Assembly: GCF_002980495.1 (NCBI RefSeq)
Contig: NZ_PVBR01000003.1
Location: 310,001-374,000, forward strand
DNA: 64,000 nucleotides
From: Phyllobacterium phragmitis
Lineage (GTDB): Bacteria > Pseudomonadota > Alphaproteobacteria > Rhizobiales > Rhizobiaceae
Direction of reading: 5' to 3'
Shown: positions 24,765-34,533 of the stretch, piece after piece
Position numbering within the stretch: the stretch's first letter is position 1
Layout: every line of letters begins with the position of its first letter
Made by a program: the position numbers and the translations under genes
Notes under the pieces: generated by a model
Told to the model about the DNA's origin: nothing
The model's database searches: none
Seen by the model: only the letters and a program-made list of their open reading frames with translations

Positions 24765-26486
24765 ATGACACAGATATCCCGCCGCCAATATGCCGATCTC
24801 TACGGCCCGACGACAGGCGACAAGATTCGTCTCGCCGACACCGATCTTTACATCGAAATCGAAAAGGACCTGCGCGCGGTCTATGGCGACGAACTGCAAT
24901 ATGGCGGCGGCAAGACGCTGCGTGACGGCATGGGTTCCGATAGCCTGCTGACCCAGGAGGCAGGCTGCCTCGATCTCGTCATCACCAATGTGACGATCCT
25001 CGAACCCATGCTGGGCGTGGTAAAGGCCGATGTCGGCTTGAGAAACGGCAAGATCGTCGGCATCGGAAAGGCCGGCAATCCCAGCACCATGGACGGGGTG
25101 ACGCCAGGCCTGACAACAGGCGGATCCACCGATGCCATATCCGGCGAGCATCTGATCCTGACTGCGGGCGGCATGGACACCCATGTTCATTTCATTTCCC
25201 CGCAACAGACATTTGCGGCGCTGAGCAACGGCATCACGACCGTTTGGGGGGGTGGTATCGGCCCCGCCGACGGTTCGAACGGCGTGACCTCGGTCAACGG
25301 TCCGTGGAACATGGAAATGATGCTGCGGGCGGTCGAGAATATCCCGATCAATGTCGGTTTTTGCGGCAAGGGCAATTCGACCGGCATAGCGCCGCTCGTC
25401 GAGCAGTTGAAGGCTGGCGCTGCCGGCTTCAAGATTCACGAGGATTACGGCACGACGCCGGCGACGATCCGTTCCTGCCTCACCGTTGCCGATGAATATG
25501 ACGTCTCGGTCGCCATTCACACCGATACGCTCAACGAAGCCGGTTATGTCGAGGATACGATCGCCGCTTTCGATGGGCGGACCATCCATACGTTTCACAG
25601 CGAAGGCGCCGGCGGCGGCCATGCTCCGGACCTTTTGAAGGTCGTGGGCCAGAGGAACGTTTTGCCGAGTTCGACGAACCCGACGCTGCCGGCAGGCGTC
25701 AATTCCGTGGCGGAACTGTTCGACATGATCATGGTCTGCCACAACCTCAATCCGAAGATCCCCTCCGACGTGGCATTTGCCGAGAGCCGGGTTCGCGGCG
25801 AGACGATCGTTGCCGAAAGCGTTCTCCACGACATGGGCGCGATCTCCATCATCGGCAGCGACTCGCAGGCTATGGGCCGCATCGGAGAGAATTTCCTGCG
25901 CGCCTTCCAGACCGCCAATGCGATGAAGGCCGCGCGCGGCAAGCTTCCGGAGGATGCGCCCGGCAACGATAATTTCCGCGTCCTGCGCTATCTGGCAAAG
26001 ATAACGATCAATCCGGCGATTACGGCCGGGCTTTCGCATGTGATCGGGTCCATCGAGCCCGGCAAGATCGCGGACCTCGTTCTGTGGTCCCCGGCCTTTT
26101 TCGGCGCCAAGCCAAAGATGGTGATCAAGGGCGGTATGATCGTCTGGGCCAATATGGGCGATCCCAATGCCTCGCTGCCGACGCCACAACCCACATATTA
26201 TCGTCCGATGTTCGGCGCCTACGGGACCGCCCTGCCGAAAACCTGCATCAGCTTTGTTTCCCGCGCCGCTTATGATGCCGGCGTGAAGGAGAAATACGAG
26301 CTCAACCGTATGGTCATTCCGGTACAGAATACGCGGGTTCTCGGTAAGGAACACATGGTGCGGAACTCTTATCTGCCGAAAATCGACGTCAATCCGCAGA
26401 CCTTTGCCGTCACTGTGGACGGCGTCCACGCAACGGTGGAGCCGCCCAAGACGATTGCGCTCAACCAATTGTATTTCTTCAGCTGA
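24765..26486 (+). CDS. ureC: Urease alpha (catalytic) subunit
   Basis: 573 residues, full length. All active-site parts are visible: nickel ligands His140 and His142 (MDTHVHF), the carbamylated Lys223 (GFKIHEDYG), His252 (AIHTDTLNE), His278 ([10 protein letters not shown]), catalytic His326 ([13 protein letters not shown], on the flap) and Asp366 ([10 protein letters not shown]). The enzyme hydrolyses urea; ammonia feeds nitrogen supply and acid resistance. It lies between ureB and ureE in one operon. Confidence 0.98.
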   Translation: MTQISRRQYADLYGPTTGDKIRLADTDLYIEIEKDLRAVYGDELQYGGGKTLRDGMGSDSLLTQEAGCLDLVITNVTILEPMLGVVKADVGLRNGKIVGIGKAGNPSTMDGVTPGLTTGGSTDAISGEHLILTAGGMDTHVHFISPQQTFAALSNGITTVWGGGIGPADGSNGVTSVNGPWNMEMMLRAVENIPINVGFCGKGNSTGIAPLVEQLKAGAAGFKIHEDYGTTPATIRSCLTVADEYDVSVAIHTDTLNEAGYVEDTIAAFDGRTIHTFHSEGAGGGHAPDLLKVVGQRNVLPSSTNPTLPAGVNSVAELFDMIMVCHNLNPKIPSDVAFAESRVRGETIVAESVLHDMGAISIIGSDSQAMGRIGENFLRAFQTANAMKAARGKLPEDAPGNDNFRVLRYLAKITINPAITAGLSHVIGSIEPGKIADLVLWSPAFFGAKPKMVIKGGMIVWANMGDPNASLPTPQPTYYRPMFGAYGTALPKTCISFVSRAAYDAGVKEKYELNRMVIPVQNTRVLGKEHMVRNSYLPKIDVNPQTFAVTVDGVHATVEPPKTIALNQLYFFS

Positions 26487-26497
26487 TAGGGTGATGA

Positions 26498-27082
26498 ATG
26501 ATCCTGATAGAACAGGTTCTCGGCAATGTTAAAGACGCCGTCTGGAAACAGCGGATGGATGCGGCCCGCATTGATTGGCTCGTCCTCGACCAGTGGGAGG
26601 CTCAGAAGAACCGCCTCCGCAAGCGTACGAGCAAGGATCTGGAGCTAGCGGTCGCACTGGACCGCAATACGCATCTGCATGACGGCGATATTCTGGTGTG
26701 GGACGAGGCGGAATCCTCAATCGTCGTCGTCAAAACGGAATTGAAACCGGTCATGGTGATCGACCTGGAAAAGGTCATGGCGCAATCGCCGGAACTCGTC
26801 CTTCGCACATGTTTCGAACTCGGCCATGCGCTCGGAAACCAGCACTGGCCGGCCGTGGTCAAGGGTAACAAGGTGTTCGTCCCCCTGACGATCGACCAGA
26901 AGGTCATGAGTTCGGTCATGCGGACCCATGATTTCGCCGGCGTCACGTTCGAATTCATGCCCGGCAGCGATGTCATCCCCTATCTTGCGCCTCACGAGGC
27001 ACGCCGACTGTTTGGCGGGGCTGAACCGGCTTCCCACGCTCACGCCGATCACGCACCTCCACATACCCACAGCCATAATTAG
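26498..27082 (+). CDS. ureE: Urease accessory nickel-delivery metallochaperone
   Basis: 194 residues. An N-terminal peptide-binding domain and a metal-binding domain (FELGHALGNQHWPAVVKGN, DFAGVTFEFMPG) are followed by a His-rich tail, HAHADHAPPHTHSHN, which binds nickel. UreE passes nickel to the UreDFG complex. It is 12 bases after ureC and starts on ATG 26498. Confidence 0.94.
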   Translation: MILIEQVLGNVKDAVWKQRMDAARIDWLVLDQWEAQKNRLRKRTSKDLELAVALDRNTHLHDGDILVWDEAESSIVVVKTELKPVMVIDLEKVMAQSPELVLRTCFELGHALGNQHWPAVVKGNKVFVPLTIDQKVMSSVMRTHDFAGVTFEFMPGSDVIPYLAPHEARRLFGGAEPASHAHADHAPPHTHSHN

Positions 27083-27089
27083 CTCGACC

Positions 27090-27779
27090 ATGGGCGACGT
27101 CACCAAATTGCTGCAGCTCATCCAGTTCTCCGACTCAGCGCTGCCCGTCGGAGCCTTTACCTTTTCGAACGGGCTTGAATCGGCAATTCAAAAAGGGGTC
27201 GTCCACAATGCCGCCTCGCTAAGGGAATTCGTGTTCACGGCCACCAGGCAATCGGCCACCCTTGATGGTATCGCGCTCCTGACGGCGCATCGGGCAGCCA
27301 TGGCGGCGGACATGGGCATGATCATCGCCGCGGATCACGCTTCCTATCAGCGAAAGCTCAATGAGGAGACGCGAACGATGTCGGTTCGCATGGGCCGGAA
27401 ACTCGGCGAACTCGGCCAACATCTCGTCGCAGGAGGCATGCTGGCCGACTGGAACACGATGATCCGCAACGCCACCACGCCCGGCACCTTCCCCATCGGC
27501 TTCGCACTGGTGACGAGCGGGTTCGGCATCGATGCACGCCAGGCCTTTGCGGCGCATCAATATGGCGTCGCATCGATGATCCTTGGTGCAGCACTCCGTC
27601 TGATGCGCGTCACCTTCCTCGATACCCAGGCGATCCTGCTCGAGGTGAATGCGACCGCCGGGGAGACATACGAGCAGATCCACACCGACACGCTGGACGA
27701 TATGAGAAGCTTTGCGCCGGTTGCCGATATTCTGGCTGCAGTGCACCTGAAGGCGCATCTCCGCATGTTCATGAACTGA
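27090..27779 (+). CDS. ureF: Urease accessory protein UreF
   Basis: 229 residues. [20 protein letters not shown] and the [20 protein letters not shown] segment are the standard UreF opening. It is an all-helical GTPase-activating partner of UreG in the UreDFG activation complex. The start at 27090 ([10 protein letters not shown]) is chosen over a much longer open frame that begins inside ureE. It starts 8 bases after the ureE stop. Confidence 0.94.
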   Translation: MGDVTKLLQLIQFSDSALPVGAFTFSNGLESAIQKGVVHNAASLREFVFTATRQSATLDGIALLTAHRAAMAADMGMIIAADHASYQRKLNEETRTMSVRMGRKLGELGQHLVAGGMLADWNTMIRNATTPGTFPIGFALVTSGFGIDARQAFAAHQYGVASMILGAALRLMRVTFLDTQAILLEVNATAGETYEQIHTDTLDDMRSFAPVADILAAVHLKAHLRMFMN

Positions 27780-27786
27780 GGATAAT

Positions 27787-28422
27787 ATGATGAAAAAAAT
27801 CACCCGGATTGGTGTTGGTGGGCCGGTTGGCTCGGGAAAGACCGCCATTGTCGAGGCGATAACCCCGCTGCTCATCAAAATCGGCATCAGGATTCTCATC
27901 GTCACCAACGATATCGTGACGACGGAGGATGCGAAACACGTACAGCGCACGCTGAAAGGCACGCTGATCGAGGAGCGCATCATCGGTGTCGAAACCGGCG
28001 GATGCCCCCATACCGCGGTGCGCGAGGACCCGAGCATGAACCTGGCGGCTGTCGAGGAGATGGAGGCCCGCTTCCCGGATACCGATCTTGTCCTGCTCGA
28101 AAGCGGTGGCGACAATCTGACCCTGACGTTCAGCCCGGCGCTGATCGACTTCTTCATCTATGTCATCGATGTAGCGGCCGGCGACAAGATACCGCGCAAG
28201 AACGGTCCGGGGATTTCGCAGTCCGACATTCTGGTGATCAACAAGACCGATCTGGCGCCCTATGTCGATGCCAGCCTTGAGGTGATGGACCGGGATTCAC
28301 GCCTGATGCGCGGCGACAAGCCGTTCATCTTCACCAATTGCAAGACTGGCGAGGGTATTCCGGAGCTTGTCCACCTGATCCGCGAGAACGTGCTTTTCGA
28401 TCTCGCCGTGCCGGCGGAATAG
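27787..28422 (+). CDS. ureG: Urease accessory GTPase UreG
   Basis: 211 residues. The P-loop [12 protein letters not shown] (about 9-20), the metal-relevant [19 protein letters not shown] (Cys-Pro-His) and the NKTDLAPYV guanine-specificity motif are intact. GTP hydrolysis drives nickel insertion into apo-urease. Eight bases separate it from ureF and seven from ureD. Confidence 0.97.
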   Translation: MMKKITRIGVGGPVGSGKTAIVEAITPLLIKIGIRILIVTNDIVTTEDAKHVQRTLKGTLIEERIIGVETGGCPHTAVREDPSMNLAAVEEMEARFPDTDLVLLESGGDNLTLTFSPALIDFFIYVIDVAAGDKIPRKNGPGISQSDILVINKTDLAPYVDASLEVMDRDSRLMRGDKPFIFTNCKTGEGIPELVHLIRENVLFDLAVPAE

Positions 28423-28428
28423 GTCTCC

Positions 28429-29340
28429 GTGTTACAGATCCACGCCCCGGAACTGGCGCGCTATAGCGACGAGCCCAAGCAATTGCGCAGCGGCGGGTTC
28501 GGCAAGAATGCGTCCCTACAGCTCGGCTTCGAACGCCGGGGGGGCCGAACGGCTCTCATCAAGCTCGACCGCCGCGCGCCGCTTCTGGTGCAGCAGGCGC
28601 TTTATTGGGATGAGGAGATGCCGGCGCTGCCCTGTGTCTCGATCATCTCCAATGCCGGCGGCATTCTCCAGGGCGACCGCTATGCCATCGCGATCGATCT
28701 GGCGGAGGGTAGCGAGGCGCATGTCACGACCCAGGCGGCGACAAAGATCCATGAGATGGATGCGAACTTCGCCTCGCAAACCCAGGACATCACGCTCGCC
28801 GCCAACTCCTATCTCGAATATCTGCCGCTTCCTGTGATTCCTCACAAGAACTGCCGGTTCATCAGCCATACGCGCATCAGGATCGATCCCACCGCGACAC
28901 TGCTCTATTCGGAGATCCTGATGCCGGGGCGTAAATATTACGCCAGCGGCGAACTCTTCGCCTATGATCTGTTCTCGGCCGCCGTCCAGGCGGAACGGCT
29001 TGATGGCCAAGCCCTGTTCGCGGAAAAATTCGTCATCGAGCCGGAGAGCTCCGACATCCGGAACGCAGCCGTCATGGGCGAGTTCGATGTCTTTGCCAAT
29101 GTCCTGCTGTTGACCCCGAAAATTCATGCCGATCGCCTGTTCGAGCAGGTCGATCCCGTGTTCGATGCGCGGGAAGGTTGGGCCGCAGGGGCGAGCCGCC
29201 TGCCCGGCGACGCCGGACTCATCTTCAAAGTGCTTGGCATGGAGACCCAAATCGTCCGCGCCAAGGTTCGCGAATTCTGGTCGCGTGTGCGGCGCGAAGT
29301 GAAGGGCGTCCCGATCCCTGAAGAATTCCTTTGGGAATAA
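28429..29340 (+). CDS. ureD: Urease accessory protein UreD (GTG start)
   Basis: 303 residues. LQLGFERRGGRTALIKLDRR and the conserved VSIISNAGGILQGDRYAIAI block match UreD/UreH. It is the scaffold of the UreDFG complex that binds apo-urease. The start is GTG at 28429; no ATG is available near the ureG stop. It sits after ureG as in the Brucella ure2 order. Confidence 0.93.
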   Translation: MLQIHAPELARYSDEPKQLRSGGFGKNASLQLGFERRGGRTALIKLDRRAPLLVQQALYWDEEMPALPCVSIISNAGGILQGDRYAIAIDLAEGSEAHVTTQAATKIHEMDANFASQTQDITLAANSYLEYLPLPVIPHKNCRFISHTRIRIDPTATLLYSEILMPGRKYYASGELFAYDLFSAAVQAERLDGQALFAEKFVIEPESSDIRNAAVMGEFDVFANVLLLTPKIHADRLFEQVDPVFDAREGWAAGASRLPGDAGLIFKVLGMETQIVRAKVREFWSRVRREVKGVPIPEEFLWE

Positions 29341-29351
29341 GGAGAATTGGC

Positions 29352-30371
29352 ATGGAGCAGCTGACCGCCTGGTGGAACGAAGCTGTTGGGCGTAGCTATG
29401 CGCTCAAGCTGCTCGATATGCATATGCGCGGCGCCAGTCAGGTGATGCTCCAGAACAATGTTTTGACAGGCCTGCTTTTCATTCTCGGCATCTTCTGGGG
29501 AGCGGCGGCAGCTGGAAACCTGTCGATTGCGATCGGCGCCATCGTCGGGCTTGTGATAGCGACGCTGACAGCCATCCTTCTTCGCTCCGACGAGGCATCC
29601 CTCGAACAGGGGCTGTTCGGGTTCAACGGCATCCTGGTCGGCGTCGCGGTCCCGACCTTCCTCGTCATGGGCCCGGCGACCTGGTTCCTTCTCATCATCG
29701 GTGCCGCGTTTTCAACCATCGCCATGCTGGCAATCAGCCATGTGACAAAACTGTGGGGCGTCCCGGCCCTCACCTTCCCGTTCGTGCTAACGACATGGTT
29801 CCTGGTGCTTGCGGCCTATTCCTTCGGCCATTTGCCGATCGGCGGCATGGGTCCGCCTGCGCTACCGTCGCCCCTCGCTCAATCGGCCCCGGGCATCGAT
29901 CTTTCGGCCAGCGTGCTCCTCAGCGCCTGCATCCGAGGCATTTCCCAGGTTTTCCTCATCAATAATTTCATCACCGGCATCATCTTCATCGCGGCGCTTC
30001 TCGTCAGCTCGCGCTGGGCGGCCGCGTTTGCGGTCGCCGGCTCCGTCGTGAGTGTCATCGTTGCCCTGGTTCTGGGGGCAAACCCCAGCGGTATCGGTGC
30101 CGGTCTCTACGGCTTCAGCCCTGTGCTGACCGCGATCGCCCTGGGATCTGTGTTTTTCGAGCCGTCCTGGCGTGTGGCGCTCTTTGCGCTGCTCGGAACC
30201 ATCGTCTCCGTGATCGCACAAGGCGCGCTCGACACCGCGATCGCTCCGCTTGGGGTGCCGACATTCACGGCCGCCTTCGTCTTCGTCACCTGGCTGTTCC
30301 TGCTGCCGAAACTGAACCTGAAACCGCATGGCCATGAGCCGGTCAGCGATGGCATCATGACCGGCAAGTAA
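29352..30371 (+). CDS. ureT: Urea transporter (UT/Yut family)
   Basis: 339 residues with about ten hydrophobic segments. Paired family repeats are visible: LEQGLFGFNGILVGVAVPTF in the first half and GIGAGLYGFSPVLTAIALGS in the second, with TFPFVLTTWFLVLA and TFTAAFVFVTWLFLLP as partners. The product is a channel-like urea permease in the inner membrane. ATG 29352 has an AAGGAGAA site. Last gene of the operon, which then carries uptake of both urea and nickel. Confidence 0.92.
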   Translation: MEQLTAWWNEAVGRSYALKLLDMHMRGASQVMLQNNVLTGLLFILGIFWGAAAAGNLSIAIGAIVGLVIATLTAILLRSDEASLEQGLFGFNGILVGVAVPTFLVMGPATWFLLIIGAAFSTIAMLAISHVTKLWGVPALTFPFVLTTWFLVLAAYSFGHLPIGGMGPPALPSPLAQSAPGIDLSASVLLSACIRGISQVFLINNFITGIIFIAALLVSSRWAAAFAVAGSVVSVIVALVLGANPSGIGAGLYGFSPVLTAIALGSVFFEPSWRVALFALLGTIVSVIAQGALDTAIAPLGVPTFTAAFVFVTWLFLLPKLNLKPHGHEPVSDGIMTGK

Positions 30372-30444
30372 GACAGCCGCCGTCGCTTGCGTCCTGATCG
30401 ATATTTCCCGCAAACGCGGCAAAGCGGTCTTCAATTAAGAGAGG

Positions 30445-31044
30445 TTAGGATCCGGCGGTCGCAAGGCCTCGGATCAGCCCCGCCAGGACAAGGCGCAAAT
30501 TCCCCGCATCAGCGCCCGTCTCCGCCGCAAGGGCTGCGCGATCGAAGGCCGCACCAAGCAAGGCGGTAAGCGCATCGAGCGGCAAGGAGCGAATGGCGCC
30601 TGCTTCCATTGCCGCCTGCAGCCCCTCGCGCAATGTGCGGTTGCCGTGGCGGCCATCGATCTCATCCATGATGGCGCGGCCAAGCACGGCCGGCCCGTCG
30701 AGCAGGAGAAGACGCGTGCGCCCGGGAACCGTCATGGCGCTGAGGAAGGCATTGCCGCCCTCGATCAGCGCTTCAATGGGCGGATGTTCCGGGCCGGCCT
30801 GGCTTTCGATCTCCAGCGCCACCTGTTCGGCTTCACGCTCCGCCACAGCTCGAAAAAGCGCCTGCTTGTCGGCGAAATGGTGGTAGAGCGCGCCGCGGGT
30901 TACTCCCGCCGCTTCGACAATCTCCGGCGTACTGATCTCGGCATAGGATTTTTCCACAAAAAGACGCCGCGCCGCATCGATGAGCTTTTCACGTGTTTCA
31001 CCGGAGCGCTCGCGGTTGGAGCGGCGTGTTTTGATATCTTGCAT
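30445..31044 (-). CDS. TetR-family repressor
   Basis: 199 residues. Helix-turn-helix at about residues 18-60: [40 protein letters not shown]. The remaining residues form a ligand-binding helical domain. The start at 31044 is picked because the HTH follows in good spacing and because it places the gene just outside two operator-like repeats. It is divergent from the VOC-family gene at 31116, the probable target. Confidence 0.9.
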   Translation of the reverse strand: MQDIKTRRSNRERSGETREKLIDAARRLFVEKSYAEISTPEIVEAAGVTRGALYHHFADKQALFRAVAEREAEQVALEIESQAGPEHPPIEALIEGGNAFLSAMTVPGRTRLLLLDGPAVLGRAIMDEIDGRHGNRTLREGLQAAMEAGAIRSLPLDALTALLGAAFDRAALAAETGADAGNLRLVLAGLIRGLATAGS

Positions 31045-31089
31045 ACATGCAGCCTGTATGTTATTTCCATATACATGCAGACTGTATGT
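31043..31089. promoter_or_regulatory. Two tandem TetR operators
   Basis: The 19-base motif ATACATGCAGNCTGTATGT occurs twice, at 31043-31061 (N=C) and 31071-31089 (N=A), 28 bases apart. Each copy is an imperfect palindrome. They fill the space between the divergent TetR and VOC genes. Confidence 0.8.
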
Positions 31090-31115
31090 CAAGATATCCC
31101 GGAAAGGAAGACCTC

Positions 31116-31544
31116 ATGAAATCCACCAGCTATTACCCCGTGCTCATGACCGATGATGTGGCTGAAACCGCCGCTTTTTATCGCGACCATTTCCGTTTCG
31201 AGCCGAAATTCGAAAGCGACTGGTATGTGCATCTGCAATCGGTGGAGGACGAGAGCATCAATCTCGCCGTGCTAGACGGAAACCATGAAACCATTCCGGA
31301 AGCAGGCAGAGGCCGGGTTTCGGGGCTGATCCTCAATTTTGAGGTTGACGATGTCGATGGGGAATATGAGCGGGCGAAAAGAGCCGGCCTGCCGATCCTT
31401 CAGGAATTGCGCGACGAGGCATTCGGGCAGCGGCACTTCATCACCACCGATCCCAGCGGCGTGCTGATCGATGTCATCAAGCCGATCCCGCCCTCCGCGG
31501 AGTTCATCGCGCAATACAGTGATGACGCACTGCCGCAGTCGTGA
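31116..31544 (+). CDS. Glyoxalase/bleomycin-resistance (VOC) family protein
   Basis: 142 residues, the usual single VOC unit with two beta-alpha-beta-beta-beta modules. [20 protein letters not shown] and the closing [17 protein letters not shown] segment fit the family. Possible metal ligands are in the first strand region and in the late DVIK strand. It may be an extradiol-type or antibiotic-binding protein. AAAGGAAG upstream supports the start. Controlled by the divergent TetR repressor through the two operators. Confidence 0.85.
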   Translation: MKSTSYYPVLMTDDVAETAAFYRDHFRFEPKFESDWYVHLQSVEDESINLAVLDGNHETIPEAGRGRVSGLILNFEVDDVDGEYERAKRAGLPILQELRDEAFGQRHFITTDPSGVLIDVIKPIPPSAEFIAQYSDDALPQS

Positions 31545-31616
31545 TAATGGACGGGACCCTGCGCGTCCCGCGCATGTCAGGCTGACCTTGTCTGCTACTC
31601 GTCCGTCGGGGCGGAA

Positions 31617-31874
31617 GTGAAAGAAGCGAAGATCGCGCGGATGGAGAAGGCGGGGCTGATCCGGCGCGAGAAATCGCCGCGCGACGGGCGCAGCTTGCTG
31701 GTGGCTTTGACCGCGGCCGGCGTGGCGCGCGCCGAAGAGGCCTTCCGTGCCGACATGGCAAACGAAGCCTCGTTTCTGCAGGCTTTGGACGCGAAGGAGC
31801 GCGAGACGCTCGCGGGCCTGCTGCGAAAGCTGCTTGACGGAATTGAGAATGATTTGCGCAAAGCGAACGGCTAG
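31617..31874 (+). pseudogene. C-terminal fragment of a MarR-family regulator
   Basis: The frame encodes IARMEKAGLIRREKSPRDGR and SLLVALTAAGVARAEEAF, i.e. the wing and the last helices of a MarR winged helix. The first ~60 residues (dimerisation and first HTH helices) are missing; upstream sequence shows no trace of them. The stop codon TAG (31872-31874) is the first triplet of a repeat element that abuts the fragment. Confidence 0.75.
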
Positions 31875-32076
31875 AGTCTGTCATGGATTAATTGAATCGT
31901 TGATACGACAAGGGGTCTTGTCTCGTCGTCATTCTCGGGCTTGTCCCGAGAATCTGCCATAAGTAAAAAGAAAAGCAATTACCGTACGAACAGCTCAAAC
32001 TGCGGTCGATTCTCGGGACAAGCCCGAGAATGACGGCCAGGTGGAAGCTGTTTCAAGCTAGTCCTGACAGACTCTA
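31872..32076. repeat. 205-bp MITE-like element with terminal inverted repeats
   Basis: 12-bp perfect terminal inverted repeats TAGAGTCTGTCA / TGACAGACTCTA bound the element, with weaker pairing extending to about 27 bp. Inside lie two palindromic units, ATTCTCGGG-CTTGT-CCCGAGAAT at 31931-31953 and its inverse at 32009-32031. No transposase is encoded. It looks like a small non-autonomous mobile or palindromic repeat element; origin is inferred. Confidence 0.7.
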
Positions 32077-32238
32077 AGCCCGCAAGCTGAAGTATAGATC
32101 CAAGCCAGCGCGATTGGCCTTCCGCAGCCGCTTTGCCCCAGTGCTGGTTGTCGGCTTGAAGCCACATATGCGGACGAGGCCGTTCGGGTGGCCGCTCTGC
32201 TGCTGCAGCGAAAAGATACGAGCATCGAAGCTTTTTCG

Positions 32239-33144
32239 TCATGGTTTCTGGCCATCGCGCAGCACTGACGATGTCACCGGCATCTGTGAACGCGTCGCGA
32301 TGCGCCGGTTTACCTTCTGGCTCATCCAGATGCTGGCGATGACAATCGCTACGCCTGCTATCTGCATTGGGGTCAGGGCCTGGCTCAGGACAGCCCAGCC
32401 GAGAAGAACGGCCGTAAGCGGGCTGAGAAATCCCAGCGAAGATACGGCAGCCGGCTCAAGTCGCGCCACGCCGCGAAACCAGAGAATATAGGTGATGGCG
32501 GTGAACAGCACGAGATAGGTCAAACCCAGCACATTTATCGGCGTCAGTGCGGGCTGCATTGGTTCCAGCCACAGCACGACCGGCACCAGCAGAATTCCGC
32601 CGGCTGTGAGCTGCCATGCAGTGAAGACAAGCGGCGAAACCGGTGGCTGCCATTTGCGGGTGAGAACCACACCTAATGCCATCGACACAGCCCCGCCGAG
32701 TGCGGCGGCAATGCCGAGCGGATCGAGGACCGCCTCATTGCGCATGACCAGCAGCCCCACGCCTGCCATACCCGCCATTGCGGCCAGGATGGACGACACA
32801 CGCAATGGTGAACCGAGCAGAGCGCCTGCCAGAAATATCACGATCAAAGGCTGAATGGCCCCCAATGTGGCCGCGATACCACCGGGCAGCCTGTAGGCCG
32901 CGATGAAAAGCAAAGCCTGGAAGACGGAGAAGTTGAGCGCGCCCAGAATGAAGGAGCGCAGCAGCCATATCCCCTTCGGCAATTGGCGGACGATCAGCAG
33001 CAGTAACAGCCCAGCCGGCAGCGCACGCACCATGGCCACCGTCATGGGATAACCCTGTGGCAAGAGCTCGGTCGTCACGATATAGGTGCTCCCCCAGATG
33101 GAAGGGGCAAGCGCCGTCAAGAAAAGGTCGGAAGCGCGGGACAT
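32239..33144 (-). CDS. EamA/DMT-family transporter
   Basis: 301 residues and ten predicted membrane helices in two EamA repeats. The first repeat opens FLTALAPSIWGSTYIVTTEL; the second holds LTYLVLFTAITYILWFRGVA. Members export metabolites or amino acids; this opening (WGSTY) is common in RhaT/YdcZ-like efflux proteins. Start 33144 (MSRASDLF) is chosen over an upstream frame that begins inside the neighbouring region. Lies 62 bases after the nitroreductase gene on the same strand. Confidence 0.87.
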   Translation of the reverse strand: MSRASDLFLTALAPSIWGSTYIVTTELLPQGYPMTVAMVRALPAGLLLLLIVRQLPKGIWLLRSFILGALNFSVFQALLFIAAYRLPGGIAATLGAIQPLIVIFLAGALLGSPLRVSSILAAMAGMAGVGLLVMRNEAVLDPLGIAAALGGAVSMALGVVLTRKWQPPVSPLVFTAWQLTAGGILLVPVVLWLEPMQPALTPINVLGLTYLVLFTAITYILWFRGVARLEPAAVSSLGFLSPLTAVLLGWAVLSQALTPMQIAGVAIVIASIWMSQKVNRRIATRSQMPVTSSVLRDGQKP

Positions 33145-33206
33145 GGGCGTTTTCCTGGAAAAATTCTGGGGATACTGGGCGCCCCGAAATGACGAGGCCC
33201 TGATGC

Positions 33207-33824
33207 CTAAACCAGTTCGAGAACCCGTGAAACAGGGAACCTCGGCTTCTGCGGCCAATTGCCCTCCGCGGGATGCCCCACCGCCATGAGCAAGACTGGA
33301 ATTTCGTTTGGAGCAAGATCAAACTCCCGGACAACGGCCGCCGGATCGAACCCCACCATCGGCCCCGTGGCGAAGCCCTGTGCTGCGGCCGCGAACATCA
33401 GGAAAGCCGCACCCAGCGTTGCCGTGCGGATCGCCTCGTCGCGTTGCATCTGCGGATCGCCGGCATAGGTCTGCTTCACCGCATCGGCCCATGACCGAAC
33501 CATGGCCGCCGGCATGATGCCAGCCTCGACCGAAGGCAGGAGGCGTTCTTCCATCGTCTCGTGTGAGGGAAATTGACCGCAGATGATGTAGGTGACCGCC
33601 GCATCCGCGACTTTGCCCTGGCCATAGGCGGCGGCTTGCAGGCGCGCCTTCGCCTCCGGCGTGCTGACAGCTATGAAGCGCCAGTTTTGAAGATTGTATG
33701 CGGTGGGCGCGCGCGTGGCTAACCGGATGAGCTCTTTGATTTCCTCCTCGGTCAGCGATCTCCGGGGATCGAACAGGTTGATTGAGACACGCTTTTCAAT
33801 CGCAGCGACGATTTGGTTGTTCAT
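33207..33824 (-). CDS. Nitroreductase-family FMN oxidoreductase
   Basis: 205 residues. The opening VAAIEKRVSINLFDPRRSLT followed by IKELIRLATRAPTAYNLQNW is the FMN-binding start of nitroreductases, and the final GHPAEGNWPQKPRFPVSRVL closes the fold. The enzyme should use NAD(P)H to reduce quinones, nitro compounds or enones. The start has a GGGCAGACATCC region upstream without a strong site. It may be cotranscribed with the EamA gene. Confidence 0.88.
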   Translation of the reverse strand: MNNQIVAAIEKRVSINLFDPRRSLTEEEIKELIRLATRAPTAYNLQNWRFIAVSTPEAKARLQAAAYGQGKVADAAVTYIICGQFPSHETMEERLLPSVEAGIMPAAMVRSWADAVKQTYAGDPQMQRDEAIRTATLGAAFLMFAAAAQGFATGPMVGFDPAAVVREFDLAPNEIPVLLMAVGHPAEGNWPQKPRFPVSRVLELV

Positions 33825-33941
33825 GGATGTCTGCCCTTCAGGAATGGGTGATCGGCTTTCTGCCCGCTTCGACGGGTTTTCGCCGCGTTCAGGGCAGAGA
33901 TAATTCCTTCCCCTTTCACTGATAATCCGCTATCTGGTGAC

Positions 33942-34093
33942 GAATGGGCACCTGTAGAAACATCAATCTACGCGGTCTATCCCTCCAGGCAATATGTGCT
34001 CCCCAAGGTGCGTGCATTCGTGGATTTCCTGATCGACGAGACGCGGGAGGAAATGGCAAGCCGCGCGACGGATGGATCAGAAGATCGGTAGGC
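33942..34093 (+). pseudogene. C-terminal remnant of a LysR-family regulator
   Basis: The frame reads EWAPVETSIYAVYPSRQYVL, then PKVRAFVDFLIDETREEM and a stop TAG at 34091. This is the well-known LysR effector-domain end. Nothing of the HTH or the rest of the domain is found upstream. Confidence 0.7.
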
Positions 34094-34122
34094 GGGAAAA
34101 GGGTCGAGAATGTCGCGCAACG

Positions 34123-34269
34123 CCCCACAAACCAAAAGTCGAGACCGTCGATGGCGTGCTTTACCTCAATCCGGGAAGTGCCGGACCACGACGTTTTAAG
34201 TTGCCGATTTCAGTGGCAAGCCTGGATCTGACGGAAGACCGCATCATGCCGGTTATCCGGGAGCTTTGA
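34123..34269 (+). pseudogene. C-terminal remnant of a YfcE-type metallophosphoesterase
   Basis: HKPKVETVDGVLYLNPGSAG followed by PRRFKLPISVASLDLTEDR matches the last part of YfcE/MJ0936-like phosphodiesterases, where GHTH.. and NPGS are conserved. The N-terminal metal-binding part is absent. It directly follows the LysR remnant in a different frame. Confidence 0.7.
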
Positions 34270-34299
34270 GCCGGTATCGGTGGACTGATTCTTCTCACG

Positions 34300-34533
34300 C
34301 TATCGCGTGCAATATATCTCGGTGACCACGATCACCGGGCGCTCGCCCTCCGCCTCGACGATGCGGACGGTGCCGGTACACTTCCTGCGGTCAGGCGCTG
34401 AAACCGGCATGGAGCGCAGGGACAGCGGACTTTTCTCAGACAGCACGATTGGCCGATCAGGCCATGGGAGTGTAGCGGCAGTCCCGATGAGCGGAAGCAT
34501 ACCAACGATCGAAAGCAACGACTGACGGTCCAC
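34300..34533 (-). CDS. Small hypothetical protein, possibly exported
   Basis: 77 residues. A modest N-terminal hydrophobic run (LLSIVGMLPLIGTAATLP) might act as an export signal. The C-terminal part has two Cys (RRKCTGTVRIVEAEGERPVI, EIYCTR). No family is recognised. It may be real because its composition suits a small secreted protein, but support is limited. Confidence 0.35.
   Translation of the reverse strand: MDRQSLLSIVGMLPLIGTAATLPWPDRPIVLSEKSPLSLRSMPVSAPDRRKCTGTVRIVEAEGERPVIVVTEIYCTR

Noticed and set aside
24699-26468. 589-codon minus-strand frame
   Set aside because: Exactly antisense to ureC, a result of GC-rich codon bias; no family signature.
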